Origin: Streptomyces glaucescens
Lineage (GTDB): Bacteria; Actinomycetota; Actinomycetes; Streptomycetales; Streptomycetaceae
DNA length: 64,000 nt
Reading direction: 5' to 3'
Assembly: GCF_000761215.1 (NCBI RefSeq)
Contig: NZ_CP009438.1
Span: 3,403,001 to 3,467,000, forward strand
Shown here: piece by piece, positions 20,151 through 29,231 of the stretch
Position numbering within the stretch: the stretch's first letter is position 1
Layout of the letters: the number at the start of each line of letters is the position of its first letter
The notes under the pieces: model-generated
Seen by the model: only the letters and a program-made list of their open reading frames with translations
What the model was told of the DNA's origin: nothing
The model's database searches: none
Program-made: the position numbers and the translations under genes

Positions 20151-20633
20151 TCAGCCCACCGTGACCCGGTAGGTGACCCGCTCCGGCTCGGCCGGCGCGG
20201 CGCCGCCCGTCGTCGGCGTCGGGGCGGGGCTGCCGTCGCCGGTGTCGCAGGTGCTGTTGAACGTGCAGTGCAGCAGCACGATCTCGGTGCTGCCCTCGCC
20301 GGTCGCCTCGAAGGTGAAGGTGAGGCGGCTGCCGCCGCCCGCGACCACCTCTCCGGAGTCCGACGCGGACTCGCTCTCCCGGCCCTCGGCGCGGACCACC
20401 GAGGCGTCCGGCTCCGGGTCGACCAGGTACCAGTGCGAGCGGGTGGAGGCGTTCTCGTCGACGGTGAGGGTGAACCTCTCCCCCACCGACGCGGTGATGG
20501 TGCGGTCCTGCGTGGGGTGGCTGGTGGGCTCGCCGTCGCCCGTCCCGCAGGCGGACAGCAGGAGCAGGGCCGCCGCCGCGCCCGCCGCCCCGGCGCGGGA
20601 CGCGGCGCCGCCGAACGCCCTACTCGGGGACAT
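20151..20633 (-). CDS. Lipoprotein with chagasin-like (protease inhibitor I42) domain
   Basis: A 160-residue predicted lipoprotein. The N terminus has arginines, a hydrophobic stretch and the lipobox LLSAC, with lipidated Cys at residue 29. The mature part resembles chagasin-type inhibitors of papain-like proteases: VGERFTLTVDEN, then NASTRSHWYLVDP in place of the NPTTGY loop, a GGG-containing DE loop with LTFTFEATGEGSTEIVLLH, and a final RVTYRVTVG strand. The RPW loop is replaced by a CTFNSTC segment with a likely disulfide. ATG 20633 overlaps the protease stop by 14 nt, so synthesis of the two is coupled. This location and fold suggest a membrane-anchored inhibitor of the upstream protease; the I42 assignment is by pattern only. 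Confidence 0.65.
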   Translation of the reverse strand: MSPSRAFGGAASRAGAAGAAAALLLLSACGTGDGEPTSHPTQDRTITASVGERFTLTVDENASTRSHWYLVDPEPDASVVRAEGRESESASDSGEVVAGGGSRLTFTFEATGEGSTEIVLLHCTFNSTCDTGDGSPAPTPTTGGAAPAEPERVTYRVTVG

Positions 20634-22203
20634 AGACCTGGTACGCGTTGTTGAGTTCACTGTTGGAAGCCTTGCCCATGTTGCCGTTGACGAAGTCGTC
20701 CTCGCTGACCCAGGTGGTGGTGCCCCAGGGGTTGTAGATCTGGAGCATGTCACCCTCCTGGCCGATGATCATCATCGCGTGGGCGCCCTCGTCGCCCGAG
20801 ACGTCGACCGGGACCGGCCGGCCCTCGGCGACCGCCCGCTGGACGTCGTCGAGGACGGCCCGGCGCTCGTCGTCGCTGTCGAGGTCGTGGCGGCGGTAGT
20901 CGTCGCCGGTGGCGCTGCCGAGGGTGGAGTCGGCGATGCGTTCCTGGCCCTCCTGGCCCATGCCGTTCCAGTCGTCGCCGCCGTCGCCCTCCTCGTGCAG
21001 CCGGTGCTGCTCGGCGACCAGCCGATCCCGGAACGCGTCGGGGTCGTCCTCCTGGCCGCTGGGGCCGCCGGTGAGGCCGAGGGCGTAGATCGGGTCGAGC
21101 ATGGCGCGGGCGTTGACGGTGGAGGAGGCCACGCAGGTGCCCTCGGAACCGTCACCGCCCTGGATCCACGCCTGGTCGTGGAAGAGGACGGTGTCCTTGT
21201 TGTTGTTGGAGCCGTCCTGGGCGAGGCCCTCGTCGTCCATGCTGTCCTCGGCGGTGACCACCGGGGTCAGATGGCGGCGCAGCCACTCCGGGTCCTTGCC
21301 GTTGATCTTGCCCTGGAAGGTCTCGATCTCCTTGACGCCGTGGCCCGCGGCCAGGGCCTTCATCAGGTAGGCCCGCTCCTCCGCGCTGCCCGCCTGCGAC
21401 AGCATGCGCTCCATGGCCGCCGCGTCGGCGCCGCTGAGCTGGTCCATGCGGCGGCCGGCGCGCTCCAGGTCGCTGGAGCTGAGGATCTCGTTCAGCTCGG
21501 TGGGGGCGTTCGCGGCGCCGGTGTCGGCGAGCATCAGCTTGTCGACGGCGGTGAGTTCGCCGGTGTCCATCTTCCCGGCGCGCGCCTCGGCCGCCCACTT
21601 GTTGAGGTCGCGGGCGGCGACCCGGACGGCCTCCTCGGCGGTGACGGCGGCCTGGTGCATCAGGTTGATGCCGTCGGAGGCGTAGGCGCGGGCGGTCAGC
21701 CGGTCCCACTCCTCCTCGTCGTCCTCGTGCAGGTCGTCGAAGAAGCCGTCCCGGCCGCCGAGGGTGCTCTTGGCCTGTCCCATCCGCCCGCGCCCCTCGG
21801 CGTCCTGCCGCTGCGCCTCACCGAGCGCGTCGGCGAGCCGCAGCAGCGCGTTCGCGCCGCCCTGGAAGGCCTCGGCCATCTGCAGCACGGCACGTCCGGC
21901 GGCGAGGACCGCGTCGGAGGCGAGCACGCCGGTGTCGCCGACCCAGACGTCGGGCAGTCCCTTTCCGGCCACCCGCTGCACGCGGTCGTGGACGCCGCCC
22001 GCGTTGTCGATCTGGTCGCGGTAGCGCCTGCTCAGCGATTCGAGCGTCGCCGGGCTGCCCTCGGGTTCGGACACGGACAGCGCGCTGTCGATCATGTCGA
22101 GCAGGTCGTTCTTGCTCTCGGCCCTGGGGATGTCCTCGCACAGCCCGGCCAGCCACGCGCGCCGCCCGGCCGGGGAGTCCGCGGGCCTCATGAATCCCGT
22201 CAT
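20620..22203 (-). CDS. Papain-like cysteine protease with long helical N-terminal region
   Basis: A 527-residue protein. Residues 1-320 are helical, acidic and without cysteine-protease motifs, like the secretion-directing regions of WXG100-linked effectors. The C-terminal 200 residues carry papain-fold landmarks in order: Gln348 in AWIQGG (oxyanion hole), Cys357 in GTCVASSTVNARA, His475 in GAHAMMIIG and Asn491 in IYNPWG. There is no classical signal peptide. The gene follows a WXG100-like gene by 40 bp and overlaps a chagasin-like lipoprotein gene, as expected of an exported or toxic protease with its inhibitor. ATG 22203 was chosen; a second ATG lies four codons later. A C39 or other papain-clan family is possible. 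Substrate unknown. Confidence 0.75.
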   Translation of the reverse strand: MTGFMRPADSPAGRRAWLAGLCEDIPRAESKNDLLDMIDSALSVSEPEGSPATLESLSRRYRDQIDNAGGVHDRVQRVAGKGLPDVWVGDTGVLASDAVLAAGRAVLQMAEAFQGGANALLRLADALGEAQRQDAEGRGRMGQAKSTLGGRDGFFDDLHEDDEEEWDRLTARAYASDGINLMHQAAVTAEEAVRVAARDLNKWAAEARAGKMDTGELTAVDKLMLADTGAANAPTELNEILSSSDLERAGRRMDQLSGADAAAMERMLSQAGSAEERAYLMKALAAGHGVKEIETFQGKINGKDPEWLRRHLTPVVTAEDSMDDEGLAQDGSNNNKDTVLFHDQAWIQGGDGSEGTCVASSTVNARAMLDPIYALGLTGGPSGQEDDPDAFRDRLVAEQHRLHEEGDGGDDWNGMGQEGQERIADSTLGSATGDDYRRHDLDSDDERRAVLDDVQRAVAEGRPVPVDVSGDEGAHAMMIIGQEGDMLQIYNPWGTTTWVSEDDFVNGNMGKASNSELNNAYQVYVPE

Positions 22204-22243
22204 CGCCTGTTTCCGCCCTGTCGTCCCGGTCGCCGTACGGTGC

Positions 22244-22618
22244 TCAGTAGCCCGCGAGGGCCGACGGGCGCCCGGCGAAGGCGGGCATGGTGCTCAGTTC
22301 GCCGTCGGCGACGGTGACGTTGCTCGCCGAGGTGCGGACCAGGCCGTCGCTGTCGCCGTACGCGCCCTTGGCCAGCCGTACCTTTCCGGCCAGCTCGTGC
22401 AGGGCCGCCTCCAGCGTGCGGGCCTCCGCGCCCCACGCGGCGATGAACCGGTTGACGGCCGCGGCGGCGTCGGTGCCGCCCAGCGCGTCCGAGGCGTAGC
22501 AGGCGCCGGGCGCGATCGCCGTGCGGATCTTCCCCGTGTCGTCGCCCGCGCCGTCCAGCTCGTTCGCCTGACCGGACATGCCGGACTTCTTGAGCTGGTA
22601 GCCGTCCGAAGAGGCCAT
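22244..22618 (-). CDS. WXG100/ESX-like small helical protein
   Basis: A 124-residue protein. It has the two-helix layout of WXG100 proteins: a first helix rich in Ala/Gly, then AAVNRFIAAWGAEARTLEAAL with the WGA turn in place of WXG, and a second helix ending in YGDSDGLV. WXG100 proteins are substrates or chaperone-like partners of type VII secretion. The ATG at 22618 is preceded by GGGGGAAG. It is the first gene of the unit leading to the cysteine protease. No type VII ATPase or membrane gene is in this window, so export would rely on a system elsewhere. Confidence 0.7.
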   Translation of the reverse strand: MASSDGYQLKKSGMSGQANELDGAGDDTGKIRTAIAPGACYASDALGGTDAAAAVNRFIAAWGAEARTLEAALHELAGKVRLAKGAYGDSDGLVRTSASNVTVADGELSTMPAFAGRPSALAGY

Positions 22619-22898
22619 CGACTTCCCCCGTGTGACTGTGTCGATCAAGACCGCGGGGAGGCTAGCACGCCGGTGACGCGCCTCCATGGCCGGATCACAC
22701 TCCCCGCACAGGGCGGGCACACGGCGCGGCCACGGGGCGCCGTACGGAAGCGAGTTCACTCCGGACGCGACGCGGGGAAGCTGACGGCCGGTCAACCCCG
22801 GTGGTGCTGCGGAGACGTCGTGAGGGAGCCGTGAACCGCCCGCCGTTCCGGCGGAATCGGGCTGTGATCGGCATCTCGCGCGGCTGACGCATCCGCCG

Positions 22899-22927
22899 TG
22901 AACAAGGCAAACTGACAGAGTTGTTCA
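22899..22927. promoter_or_regulatory. Inverted repeat upstream of afsR
   Basis: TGAACAA (22899-22905) and TTGTTCA (22921-22927) are perfect inverse copies with centres 22 bp apart, about two helical turns. They end 20 bp before the afsR start, where they could bind a dimeric regulator. The rest of the 22619-22947 gap shows no gene and carries the divergent promoter of the protease operon. Confidence 0.4.
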
Positions 22928-22947
22928 GGATGTCTAGGGGGACGGCG

Positions 22948-25899
22948 ATGGACGGGGTACCGCGAGTGCCGGCGCAGAGGCGTCCGGACCCGGTGGAACC
23001 GGCGGCGCTGCGCTTCGGCGTGCTCGGGCCGGTACGCGCCTGGCGCGGCGACGAACCGCTCGGCACCGGATCGCCCCAGCAACGCGCCCTGCTGGCGGCC
23101 CTGCTGCTGCGCGAGGGCCGCACGGCCACCGCCGCCGAGCTGATCGACGCCCTGTGGGGCGAGGCCCCGCCCTCCCAGGCCCTCGCCGCCGTCCGCACCT
23201 ACGCCTCGCGGCTGCGCAAGGCACTGGACCCCGGCGTCCTCGTCAGCGAGTCCGGTGGCTACGCCGTCCGCGGCCTCGGCGAGGGCGCGCTCGACCTCGC
23301 CACCGCGCAGGACCTGGCCGCGCGGGCCGAGAAGGCCAAGGCGGCCGGGGACCTGTGCCAGGCCCGCGACGCCCTCGGCCAGGCCCTCGCCCTCTGGGAC
23401 GGCGAGACCCTGGCCGGCGTCCCCGGCCCCTACGCCGAGGCCCAGCGCGTCCGTCTGGAGGAGTGGCGGCTCCAGCTCCTGGAGTCCCGCCTCGACATGG
23501 ACCTCGAACAGGGCTGCCACGCGGAGGCGGTCTCCGAACTGACCGCGCTCACCGCCGCGCACCCGCTGCGCGAGCGCCTGCGCGAACTGCTGATGCTGGC
23601 GCTGTACCGCAGCGGACGCCAGGCCGAGGCCCTCGCCGTCTACGCCGACACCCGCCGCCTCCTCGCCGACGAACTCGGCGTCGACCCCCGCCCCGGCCTG
23701 CGCGAACTCCAGCAGCGCATCCTGCGCGCGGACCCCGGCCTCGCCGAGCCCTCAGCGCCGCCCGCCGAACCCGCCGCGGTCCCCGTACGCCCGGCGCAAC
23801 TGCCCGCGACCGTCCCGGACTTCACCGGCCGCGCCTGCTCCGTCTCCGAGCTGAGCGAGGTGCTGGCCGCCTCCGAGACGGGGGTGATGGCCGTGTCGGC
23901 ACTCGCCGGCATCGGCGGCGTCGGCAAGACCACCCTCGCCGTCCACGTCGCCCACCAGGCCCGCCCCGCCTTCCCCGACGGCCAGCTCTACGTCGACCTC
24001 CAGGGCACCGGACCGCGCGCCGCGGAACCCGAGACGGTCCTCGGCTCCTTCCTGCGCGCCCTCGGCACGGCGGACTCCGCCATCCCCGACTCCCTGGAGG
24101 AGCGCTCGGCGCTGTACCGCTCCGTCCTCGACGGGCGCCGCGTGCTGATCCTCCTCGACAACGCCAAGGACGCCGCGCAGGTGCGCCCCCTGCTGCCCGG
24201 CACCTCCGGCTGCGCCGCCCTCGTCACCTCCCGGGTGCGCATGGTCGACCTCGCCGGCGCCCACCTCGTCGACCTGGACGTCATGTCGCCGGACGAGGCG
24301 CTGGCCCTCTTCACGAAGATCGTCGGCGAGGAGCGGGTCGCCTCCGAGCGGGAGGCCGCCCTCGACGTCGTGGCCGCCTGCGGCTTCCTGCCCCTCGCCA
24401 TCCGCATCGCCGCCTCCCGCCTCGCGGCCCGCCGCACCTGGACGGTCTCGGTGCTCGCCGCCAAACTCGGCGACGAGCGCCGCCGCCTCGACGAACTCCA
24501 GGCCGGTGACCTCGCCGTCAAGGCCACCTTCGAACTCGGCTACGGACAGCTCGAACCGGCCCAGGCCCGCGCCTTCCGCCTCCTCGGCCTCGCGGACGGC
24601 CCGGACATCTCGCTGGCGGCGGCAGCGGCGGTGCTGGACCTCCCGGCGGAGGAGACGGAGGACCTGCTGGAGTCCCTCGTCGACATGTCGCTGCTCGAAT
24701 CGGCGGCGCCGGGCCGCTACCGGTACCACGACCTCGTACGGCTCTACGCGCGTGCGTGCGCGGAACGGGACGAGGAACCGCCGAGCGAGCGGGAGGCGGC
24801 CCTGTCCCGGTTGCTGGACTTCTACCTCTCCACCGTCGCGGGCGTGTACCTGCTCGAACGTCCCGGGGACCGGCTGGTCGAACACCTGGAACCGGCCCGG
24901 TACCCGGGCCTGGCGTTCGCGGACCGCCACGCGGCGCGGGACTGGCTCTACGCGGAGGCCGTCTCCCTGCTGGCGTGCGTGCGCCAGGCCGCCCGGCGCG
25001 AGACCCTGCGGCGTGCCGTCGACGTCCTGTGGGCCGCCGTCGACCTGGCCGAGTCGGGCGCCAACTCCAAGGAGTACGAGGCGGTCGCCGCCCTGCTGCG
25101 GGACGTGGCGCAGCAGGCCGGCGACCCGCGCGCGGAGGCGCGTGCGCTGACCGCGCTCGCCTTCGTGCACCACATCAGCGGCAGCCGGTTCGACGTGGCC
25201 CTGGAGGAGGCCGAGCGGGCCGTGCGGCTGGCCCGGGACGCCGCCGATCCGCTCACCGGGTGCTGGGCCTCCAACATCTGCGGGGTCGTCGCGCTCTACC
25301 AGAGCCGCCACGAGGAGGGCGAGGCGCACTTCACCCGGGCCATCGACAGCTTCCGCCGGCTGGGCGACCGGCCGGGCGAGGCCAGCGCCCTGTGCAACCT
25401 CTCACGCATCCACCTGGCCACCGGGCGGATCGACAGCGCGGTCGCCCTGGCGCGTGAGGGGGCGGCCATGTACGACGACATGGGCCACGCGCTGAAGGGG
25501 GCCAACGGGCGCTACGCCCTGGGCCTCGCGCTGACCCGCAGCGGGCGGCTGGCCGAGGCGACCGACTGCCTGGAGGAGGCCCTGCGCGTGTTCCGGGACA
25601 GCCGCCAGCGGCTGTGGGAGGGCATGACCCTGTTCCGGCTGGCGGAGCTGGACCTCGCGGCCGGACGGCCGGCGGGTGCCGCGGTGAACGCCGAGACGGC
25701 GCTGTCGCTGCTGCGGGGCATCGGCGGCGACTGGCGGCACGGCAACGTCCTCACGGCTCTGGGCCGCGCCCTCGACGGCATCGGGCAGCGGGACCGGGCC
25801 CAGGTCTGCTGGCGGGAGGCCCTGGAGATCTTCGAGACGCTGGGGGCTCCCGAGGCCGCCGAGGTCAGGGGCCTGCTGGCGCCGGTGACGACGGCCTGA
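22948..25899 (+). CDS. afsR: AfsR, SARP-family global regulator with NB-ARC ATPase and TPR domains
   Basis: A 983-residue regulator. Residues about 20-115 are an OmpR-type winged helix (LRFGVLGPVRAWRG, AAVRTYASRLRKALDP), followed by the BTAD region to about 270. An NB-ARC ATPase with P-loop GIGGVGKTTL (Lys327) and Walker B VLILLDNAKDA follows, then TPR repeats from about 620 to the end. AfsR is phosphorylated by AfsK on Ser/Thr and binds the afsS promoter to recruit RNA polymerase, globally affecting actinorhodin and undecylprodigiosin in S. coelicolor; that is established there, and the neighbouring genes match here. Start ATG 22948 has AGGGGGA at 5 nt spacing. Length is close to the 993 residues reported for S. 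coelicolor AfsR. Confidence 0.96.
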   Translation: MDGVPRVPAQRRPDPVEPAALRFGVLGPVRAWRGDEPLGTGSPQQRALLAALLLREGRTATAAELIDALWGEAPPSQALAAVRTYASRLRKALDPGVLVSESGGYAVRGLGEGALDLATAQDLAARAEKAKAAGDLCQARDALGQALALWDGETLAGVPGPYAEAQRVRLEEWRLQLLESRLDMDLEQGCHAEAVSELTALTAAHPLRERLRELLMLALYRSGRQAEALAVYADTRRLLADELGVDPRPGLRELQQRILRADPGLAEPSAPPAEPAAVPVRPAQLPATVPDFTGRACSVSELSEVLAASETGVMAVSALAGIGGVGKTTLAVHVAHQARPAFPDGQLYVDLQGTGPRAAEPETVLGSFLRALGTADSAIPDSLEERSALYRSVLDGRRVLILLDNAKDAAQVRPLLPGTSGCAALVTSRVRMVDLAGAHLVDLDVMSPDEALALFTKIVGEERVASEREAALDVVAACGFLPLAIRIAASRLAARRTWTVSVLAAKLGDERRRLDELQAGDLAVKATFELGYGQLEPAQARAFRLLGLADGPDISLAAAAAVLDLPAEETEDLLESLVDMSLLESAAPGRYRYHDLVRLYARACAERDEEPPSEREAALSRLLDFYLSTVAGVYLLERPGDRLVEHLEPARYPGLAFADRHAARDWLYAEAVSLLACVRQAARRETLRRAVDVLWAAVDLAESGANSKEYEAVAALLRDVAQQAGDPRAEARALTALAFVHHISGSRFDVALEEAERAVRLARDAADPLTGCWASNICGVVALYQSRHEEGEAHFTRAIDSFRRLGDRPGEASALCNLSRIHLATGRIDSAVALAREGAAMYDDMGHALKGANGRYALGLALTRSGRLAEATDCLEEALRVFRDSRQRLWEGMTLFRLAELDLAAGRPAGAAVNAETALSLLRGIGGDWRHGNVLTALGRALDGIGQRDRAQVCWREALEIFETLGAPEAAEVRGLLAPVTTA

Positions 25900-25919
25900 G
25901 CCGGCGACCGCCCGCCGGC

Positions 25920-25941
25920 GTTCATCGTTCGTTTATCGCCT
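25920..25941 (+). promoter_or_regulatory. AfsR/PhoP-type 11-bp direct repeat in the afsS promoter
   Basis: GTTCATCGTTC and GTTTATCGCCT are adjacent 11-bp units whose first seven bases differ at one position. PhoP and AfsR in S. coelicolor bind such direct repeats (PHO box type GTTCACC) over the -35 region of afsS and compete there. The location, about 170 bp upstream of the afsS start in the afsR-afsS gap, matches. Confidence 0.7.
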
Positions 25942-26108
25942 CCCGGCACTCTTGGGCGTGTCGAGCCGTCGCCTCGGGGGGAGGCGGACGCACCGGCCGG
26001 CGGCCGGGCCTTAGGGTGAACCGGCCCGACGGTCCGCCCGGCAGCCCGCGGGGGGGTTGCCGGGCGGTTCCGTCCACGAACGCACCACATCACAGGGGAG
26101 CCAGCGAC

Positions 26109-26303
26109 ATGAGCGAGAGCAGCACCGAGAACGTCCACGCGACGGGTGAGCCGACCGCCGACGCCACCACGGACAACGTGCACGCCACCGGCGAGCCCGT
26201 CGCCCTGAAGAACGTCCACGCCACCAGCGAGCCCGCCAAGCTCAAGGAGAGCACCGGCGACACCACGAACGGCAACGTCCACGCGACGGACGAGCCGGTC
26301 TGA
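26109..26303 (+). CDS. afsS: AfsS-like small protein with NVHATGEP repeats
   Basis: A 64-residue protein made of four copies of an NVHAT(G/S/D)EP motif separated by Thr/Asp/Lys-rich linkers. S. coelicolor AfsS is 63 residues, has related repeats, is annotated sigma-like and lies immediately downstream of afsR, as here. High expression activates antibiotic biosynthesis; how the repeats act is not settled. ATG 26109 has GGGGAG 8 nt upstream. An 11-bp AfsR/PhoP-type direct repeat lies in its promoter. The name is assigned on repeat type, size and position. Confidence 0.85.
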   Translation: MSESSTENVHATGEPTADATTDNVHATGEPVALKNVHATSEPAKLKESTGDTTNGNVHATDEPV

Positions 26304-26454
26304 CGCTCGCGCACGGGGGATCGGCCGCGGCGGCGCGGAGGGGGAGCCGTCGCGGCCGAGGCGTGCCCGGGGCCGCGCCGGGTGCCGCGCCGCCGTCCGC
26401 GGCGGGTGCCGCGCCGTCCGCGGCGGATGGCCCGGTCCGGGCGGCTTCCCTTGC

Positions 26455-26552
26455 TTGACATGAACACGACATCGAGAGGAATTCACCTGGCGGCCCGGGC
26501 CCGCCGGGCGTAGCGTCGGCGTCAGAGCGGTGGGGCGGAGTCCCCGACCGCT
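26455..26552 (+). other. Possible small transcript between afsS and afsK
   Basis: In the 328-bp afsS-afsK gap, TTGACA at 26455 is a perfect -35 element, with a weak -10 candidate 17 bp on, and 26525-26552 form a hairpin (AGCGGT-GGGG with CCCCGACCGCT, one bulge). Together they could make a short RNA from the plus strand. Elsewhere in the gap a GTGCCGCGCCG/TCCGCGGCGG unit is directly repeated (26380-26425). No reading frame stands out. Confidence 0.3.
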
Positions 26553-26631
26553 CACCGAGAGCGACGGCCGCCGTCCGGAACCCCTTCCGAGTCCGCACGA
26601 CGGCCGTCCCCCGGTACCGGCAGGGCACCCC

Positions 26632-29010
26632 TCACGCGGTGCGCGCGGTGCCCGTGCCCTTCTCGGCGTCCAGTGCGTAGACGCAGCGGTCCTTGCTGCA
26701 CGCGTAGACGATGCCGTCCCTGACCACCGGGGAACCGGTGATCTCGCCGCCGGTGGCCAGCTTCCAGCGCAGCCGGCCGTCGTCGGCCTTCAGCGTGTAC
26801 AGCAGATGGTCCGTGGAGCCGAAGTGGATGCGCCCCTCCGCCACCGCCGGGGAGCCGACGATGTCGCCGCCCGCCTGGAACCGCCACTTGGGGGTGCCGG
26901 TGACGGCGTCCAGGGTGTACAGGCCGGTCCCGCTGCCCACGTGGACGTGGCCCGCGGCGACCAGGACGGGCTCCACGGACGCCCGCGCCTCGGTGGCGAT
27001 CCGCCAGCGGTCGCGGCCGTCGGTGGCGTCGAGGGCGTAGACCGTGCCGAGGTAGTCGGCGAGGTAGACGCCGCCGCCGGTAACCGCCGGCCCGGGCGCG
27101 AAGGCGGGCGGCGACAGGAAGACCGCCGGGGCCTCGAAGTGCCAGCGGACGTGGCCGCTCGCGACGTCGACGGCCAGGACGCGGGTGCCCGCGGAGAGGT
27201 AGACGTAGCCGTCGGCGGCCGGCGCCACCCGGACGGGCACACCGCCGCAGGAGGCCGCGTCGCCGATCGGGTACGACCAGCGCTCGTCACCGGTACGGGC
27301 GTCCAGGGCGCGCAGCCGGGCGTCCTGCCAGACGTACACCGTGCCGTCGTGCAGCGCCGGGCCCGCCTCCGGGGACTCGAAGTCGGTCTGGCAGCCGGTG
27401 ATCTCCCACAACTTGCGGCCGTTCGCGGCCTCCCAGGCCTGCACGCCGCCACCGCGGGTGCCGGTGACGACGGTGCCCCGCTCGGCCTTGAGGGAGTACA
27501 CCCAGGCATCCGTCGACAGCCGCCACAGATCGGCGCCCTCGCGCGCGTCCAGGGCGAACAGGGTGGGCCCGTCGGAGGCGTGGATACGGCCGTCCGCGAC
27601 CGCCATCGACCAGGCGACGTCCCGCGTCTTGAAGCGGCGGCGGCCGGTGGCCACGTCCAGGGCGTGCACCTCGAAGGAGGTGACGTACACCAGGTCGCCG
27701 TCGACGGCCGGGGTGCCCCAGACATCGTTCGACATGCGGAAACGCCAGGGCCGCCAGCCCGTCTGGGACGGTTCCGGCGGGGCGGCGGGCACCGGCGGCG
27801 CGGTCACCGCCGGGTCGGCGCCGCCCACCCCGGGGCGCGGCTTGGACCAGGAGGCGGCGAGCCCGGCCTCCGGCGGCGGCGCCTTGACGGCGGCCGCGCG
27901 GGCGTCGGCGACGCGCGGCCCCGGCCCGATGGGCACGGCGGCGCCGGGCAGCCGGACCGGGCCCCCGTCCGGGGAGCCGGCCGGCGTCCCGGCCGGCCCC
28001 GGGGGCAGACCGGCGGACGACGGGACGACGGGGTCGTGGGACGGCGGCGGCGGTACGGCGGAGTGACCGCCGTGCGCGGCCGCGTGCCCGGTGTGGCCGG
28101 GCCTGGCCGCGGGGCGCCCGCCGCGGCGGGTCTCGATGAGCGCGACCGCCTTCTCGGGCAGCCACGCCGACGCCGTACCGCTGTCGTCGGAGCCGGAGCC
28201 GAACAGGTGCGGGGCGAGCTGGGCCTGGAGGTCGGCGGGGGTGGGGCGGGCCGCCGGGTCCATCTGCATGCAGGACTCGATCAGCGGGCGCAGCTCGTCG
28301 GGGAGGCCCTCCAGGTCGGGGCCCTCGCGCAGCAGCATGAAGACCGTCTCGACGGGGTTCGCCCCGTGGAAGGGCGGGTGACCGGTGGCGGCGAAGACGA
28401 GGGTGGAGCCGAGGGAGAACACGTCGGAGGCGCCCGTCACGCTGCGGGAGTCCTTCGCCTGCTCGGGCGACATGTAGGCGGGGGTGCCGACCGCGACGTT
28501 GGTCATCGTCAAACGCGTGTTCGACACGCCGGACGCGATACCGAAGTCGATCACCCGCGGGCCGTCCTCCACGACCAGCACGTTGGACGGCTTGAGGTCC
28601 CGGTGCACCAGCCCGGCGCCGTGGATCGACTGGAGCGCCTCCGCCACGCCCGCCGCCAGCCAGCGCACCGCCTGCGCGGGCAGCGGACCGCAGTCGTTCA
28701 CTATCTCCTCGAGGGAGGGGGCGGGCACGTAGGCGGTGGCCAGCCACGGCACCGCGGCACGCGGATCGGCGTCCACCACGGCCGCCGTGTAGAACCCGGA
28801 GACCGCCCGGGCCGCCTCCACCTCACGGGTGAAGCGGACCCGGAAGAGCTGGTCCTCGGCCAGCTCGGTGCGGACCGTCTTGATCGCCACGCGCCGGCCG
28901 GACGCCGAGCGCGCGAGATAGACCAGCCCCATGCCGCCGGCCCCCAGCCGTCCCAGCACCTCGAACGGCCCGATCCGCCGCGGATCGTGCTGCGTCAGCT
29001 GATCCACCAC
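26632..29010 (-). CDS. afsK: AfsK, membrane-associated Ser/Thr protein kinase with PQQ-like repeats
   Basis: A 792-residue Hanks-type kinase. The kinase domain (1-275) has [12 protein letters not shown], catalytic Lys44 (VAIK), HRDLKPSN (Asp138) and DFG (Asp155). Thr168 lies in TRLTM, the activation-loop position known as the autophosphorylation site of S. coelicolor AfsK. A Pro/Gly-rich linker follows (about 290-430), then a beta-propeller of PQQ-like repeats with [16 protein letters not shown] and [10 protein letters not shown]. AfsK phosphorylates AfsR and, at hyphal tips, DivIVA. GTG 29010 is chosen from a GTG-GTG pair because it puts the activation-loop Thr at 168. kbpA follows upstream on the same strand. 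Confidence 0.97.
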   Translation of the reverse strand: MVDQLTQHDPRRIGPFEVLGRLGAGGMGLVYLARSASGRRVAIKTVRTELAEDQLFRVRFTREVEAARAVSGFYTAAVVDADPRAAVPWLATAYVPAPSLEEIVNDCGPLPAQAVRWLAAGVAEALQSIHGAGLVHRDLKPSNVLVVEDGPRVIDFGIASGVSNTRLTMTNVAVGTPAYMSPEQAKDSRSVTGASDVFSLGSTLVFAATGHPPFHGANPVETVFMLLREGPDLEGLPDELRPLIESCMQMDPAARPTPADLQAQLAPHLFGSGSDDSGTASAWLPEKAVALIETRRGGRPAARPGHTGHAAAHGGHSAVPPPPSHDPVVPSSAGLPPGPAGTPAGSPDGGPVRLPGAAVPIGPGPRVADARAAAVKAPPPEAGLAASWSKPRPGVGGADPAVTAPPVPAAPPEPSQTGWRPWRFRMSNDVWGTPAVDGDLVYVTSFEVHALDVATGRRRFKTRDVAWSMAVADGRIHASDGPTLFALDAREGADLWRLSTDAWVYSLKAERGTVVTGTRGGGVQAWEAANGRKLWEITGCQTDFESPEAGPALHDGTVYVWQDARLRALDARTGDERWSYPIGDAASCGGVPVRVAPAADGYVYLSAGTRVLAVDVASGHVRWHFEAPAVFLSPPAFAPGPAVTGGGVYLADYLGTVYALDATDGRDRWRIATEARASVEPVLVAAGHVHVGSGTGLYTLDAVTGTPKWRFQAGGDIVGSPAVAEGRIHFGSTDHLLYTLKADDGRLRWKLATGGEITGSPVVRDGIVYACSKDRCVYALDAEKGTGTARTA

Positions 29011-29231
29011 TTGCCTGCCACCTCCCCGTACGAGCCGCGCCACCACTTGTGCACGCGACCCCGTGCAGCGTCTCACCACCGCACCGCCATGGCGGCACGC
29101 ACCCCGATTCTTCCTGGCCCGGGCCCTCGTTGCGAACCCGGTGAGAAACGGGGTGTCTCACCCCATATGCCGCAAACGGTTCGCGCGTCGGCCCCGCCCC
29201 ACCGCTTGACCTGCGGCTCGCCGGCGGCCGC

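Noticed and set aside
26304..26454. Second copy of the AfsS-type repeat or another small gene after afsS
   Set aside because: Only GC-rich direct repeats are seen; no start with ribosome site and no NVHAT motif.
29140..29162. Hairpin GGTGAGA/TCTCACC between kbpA and afsK
   Set aside because: Only 7-bp arms with a 9-nt loop; too weak to call a terminator.
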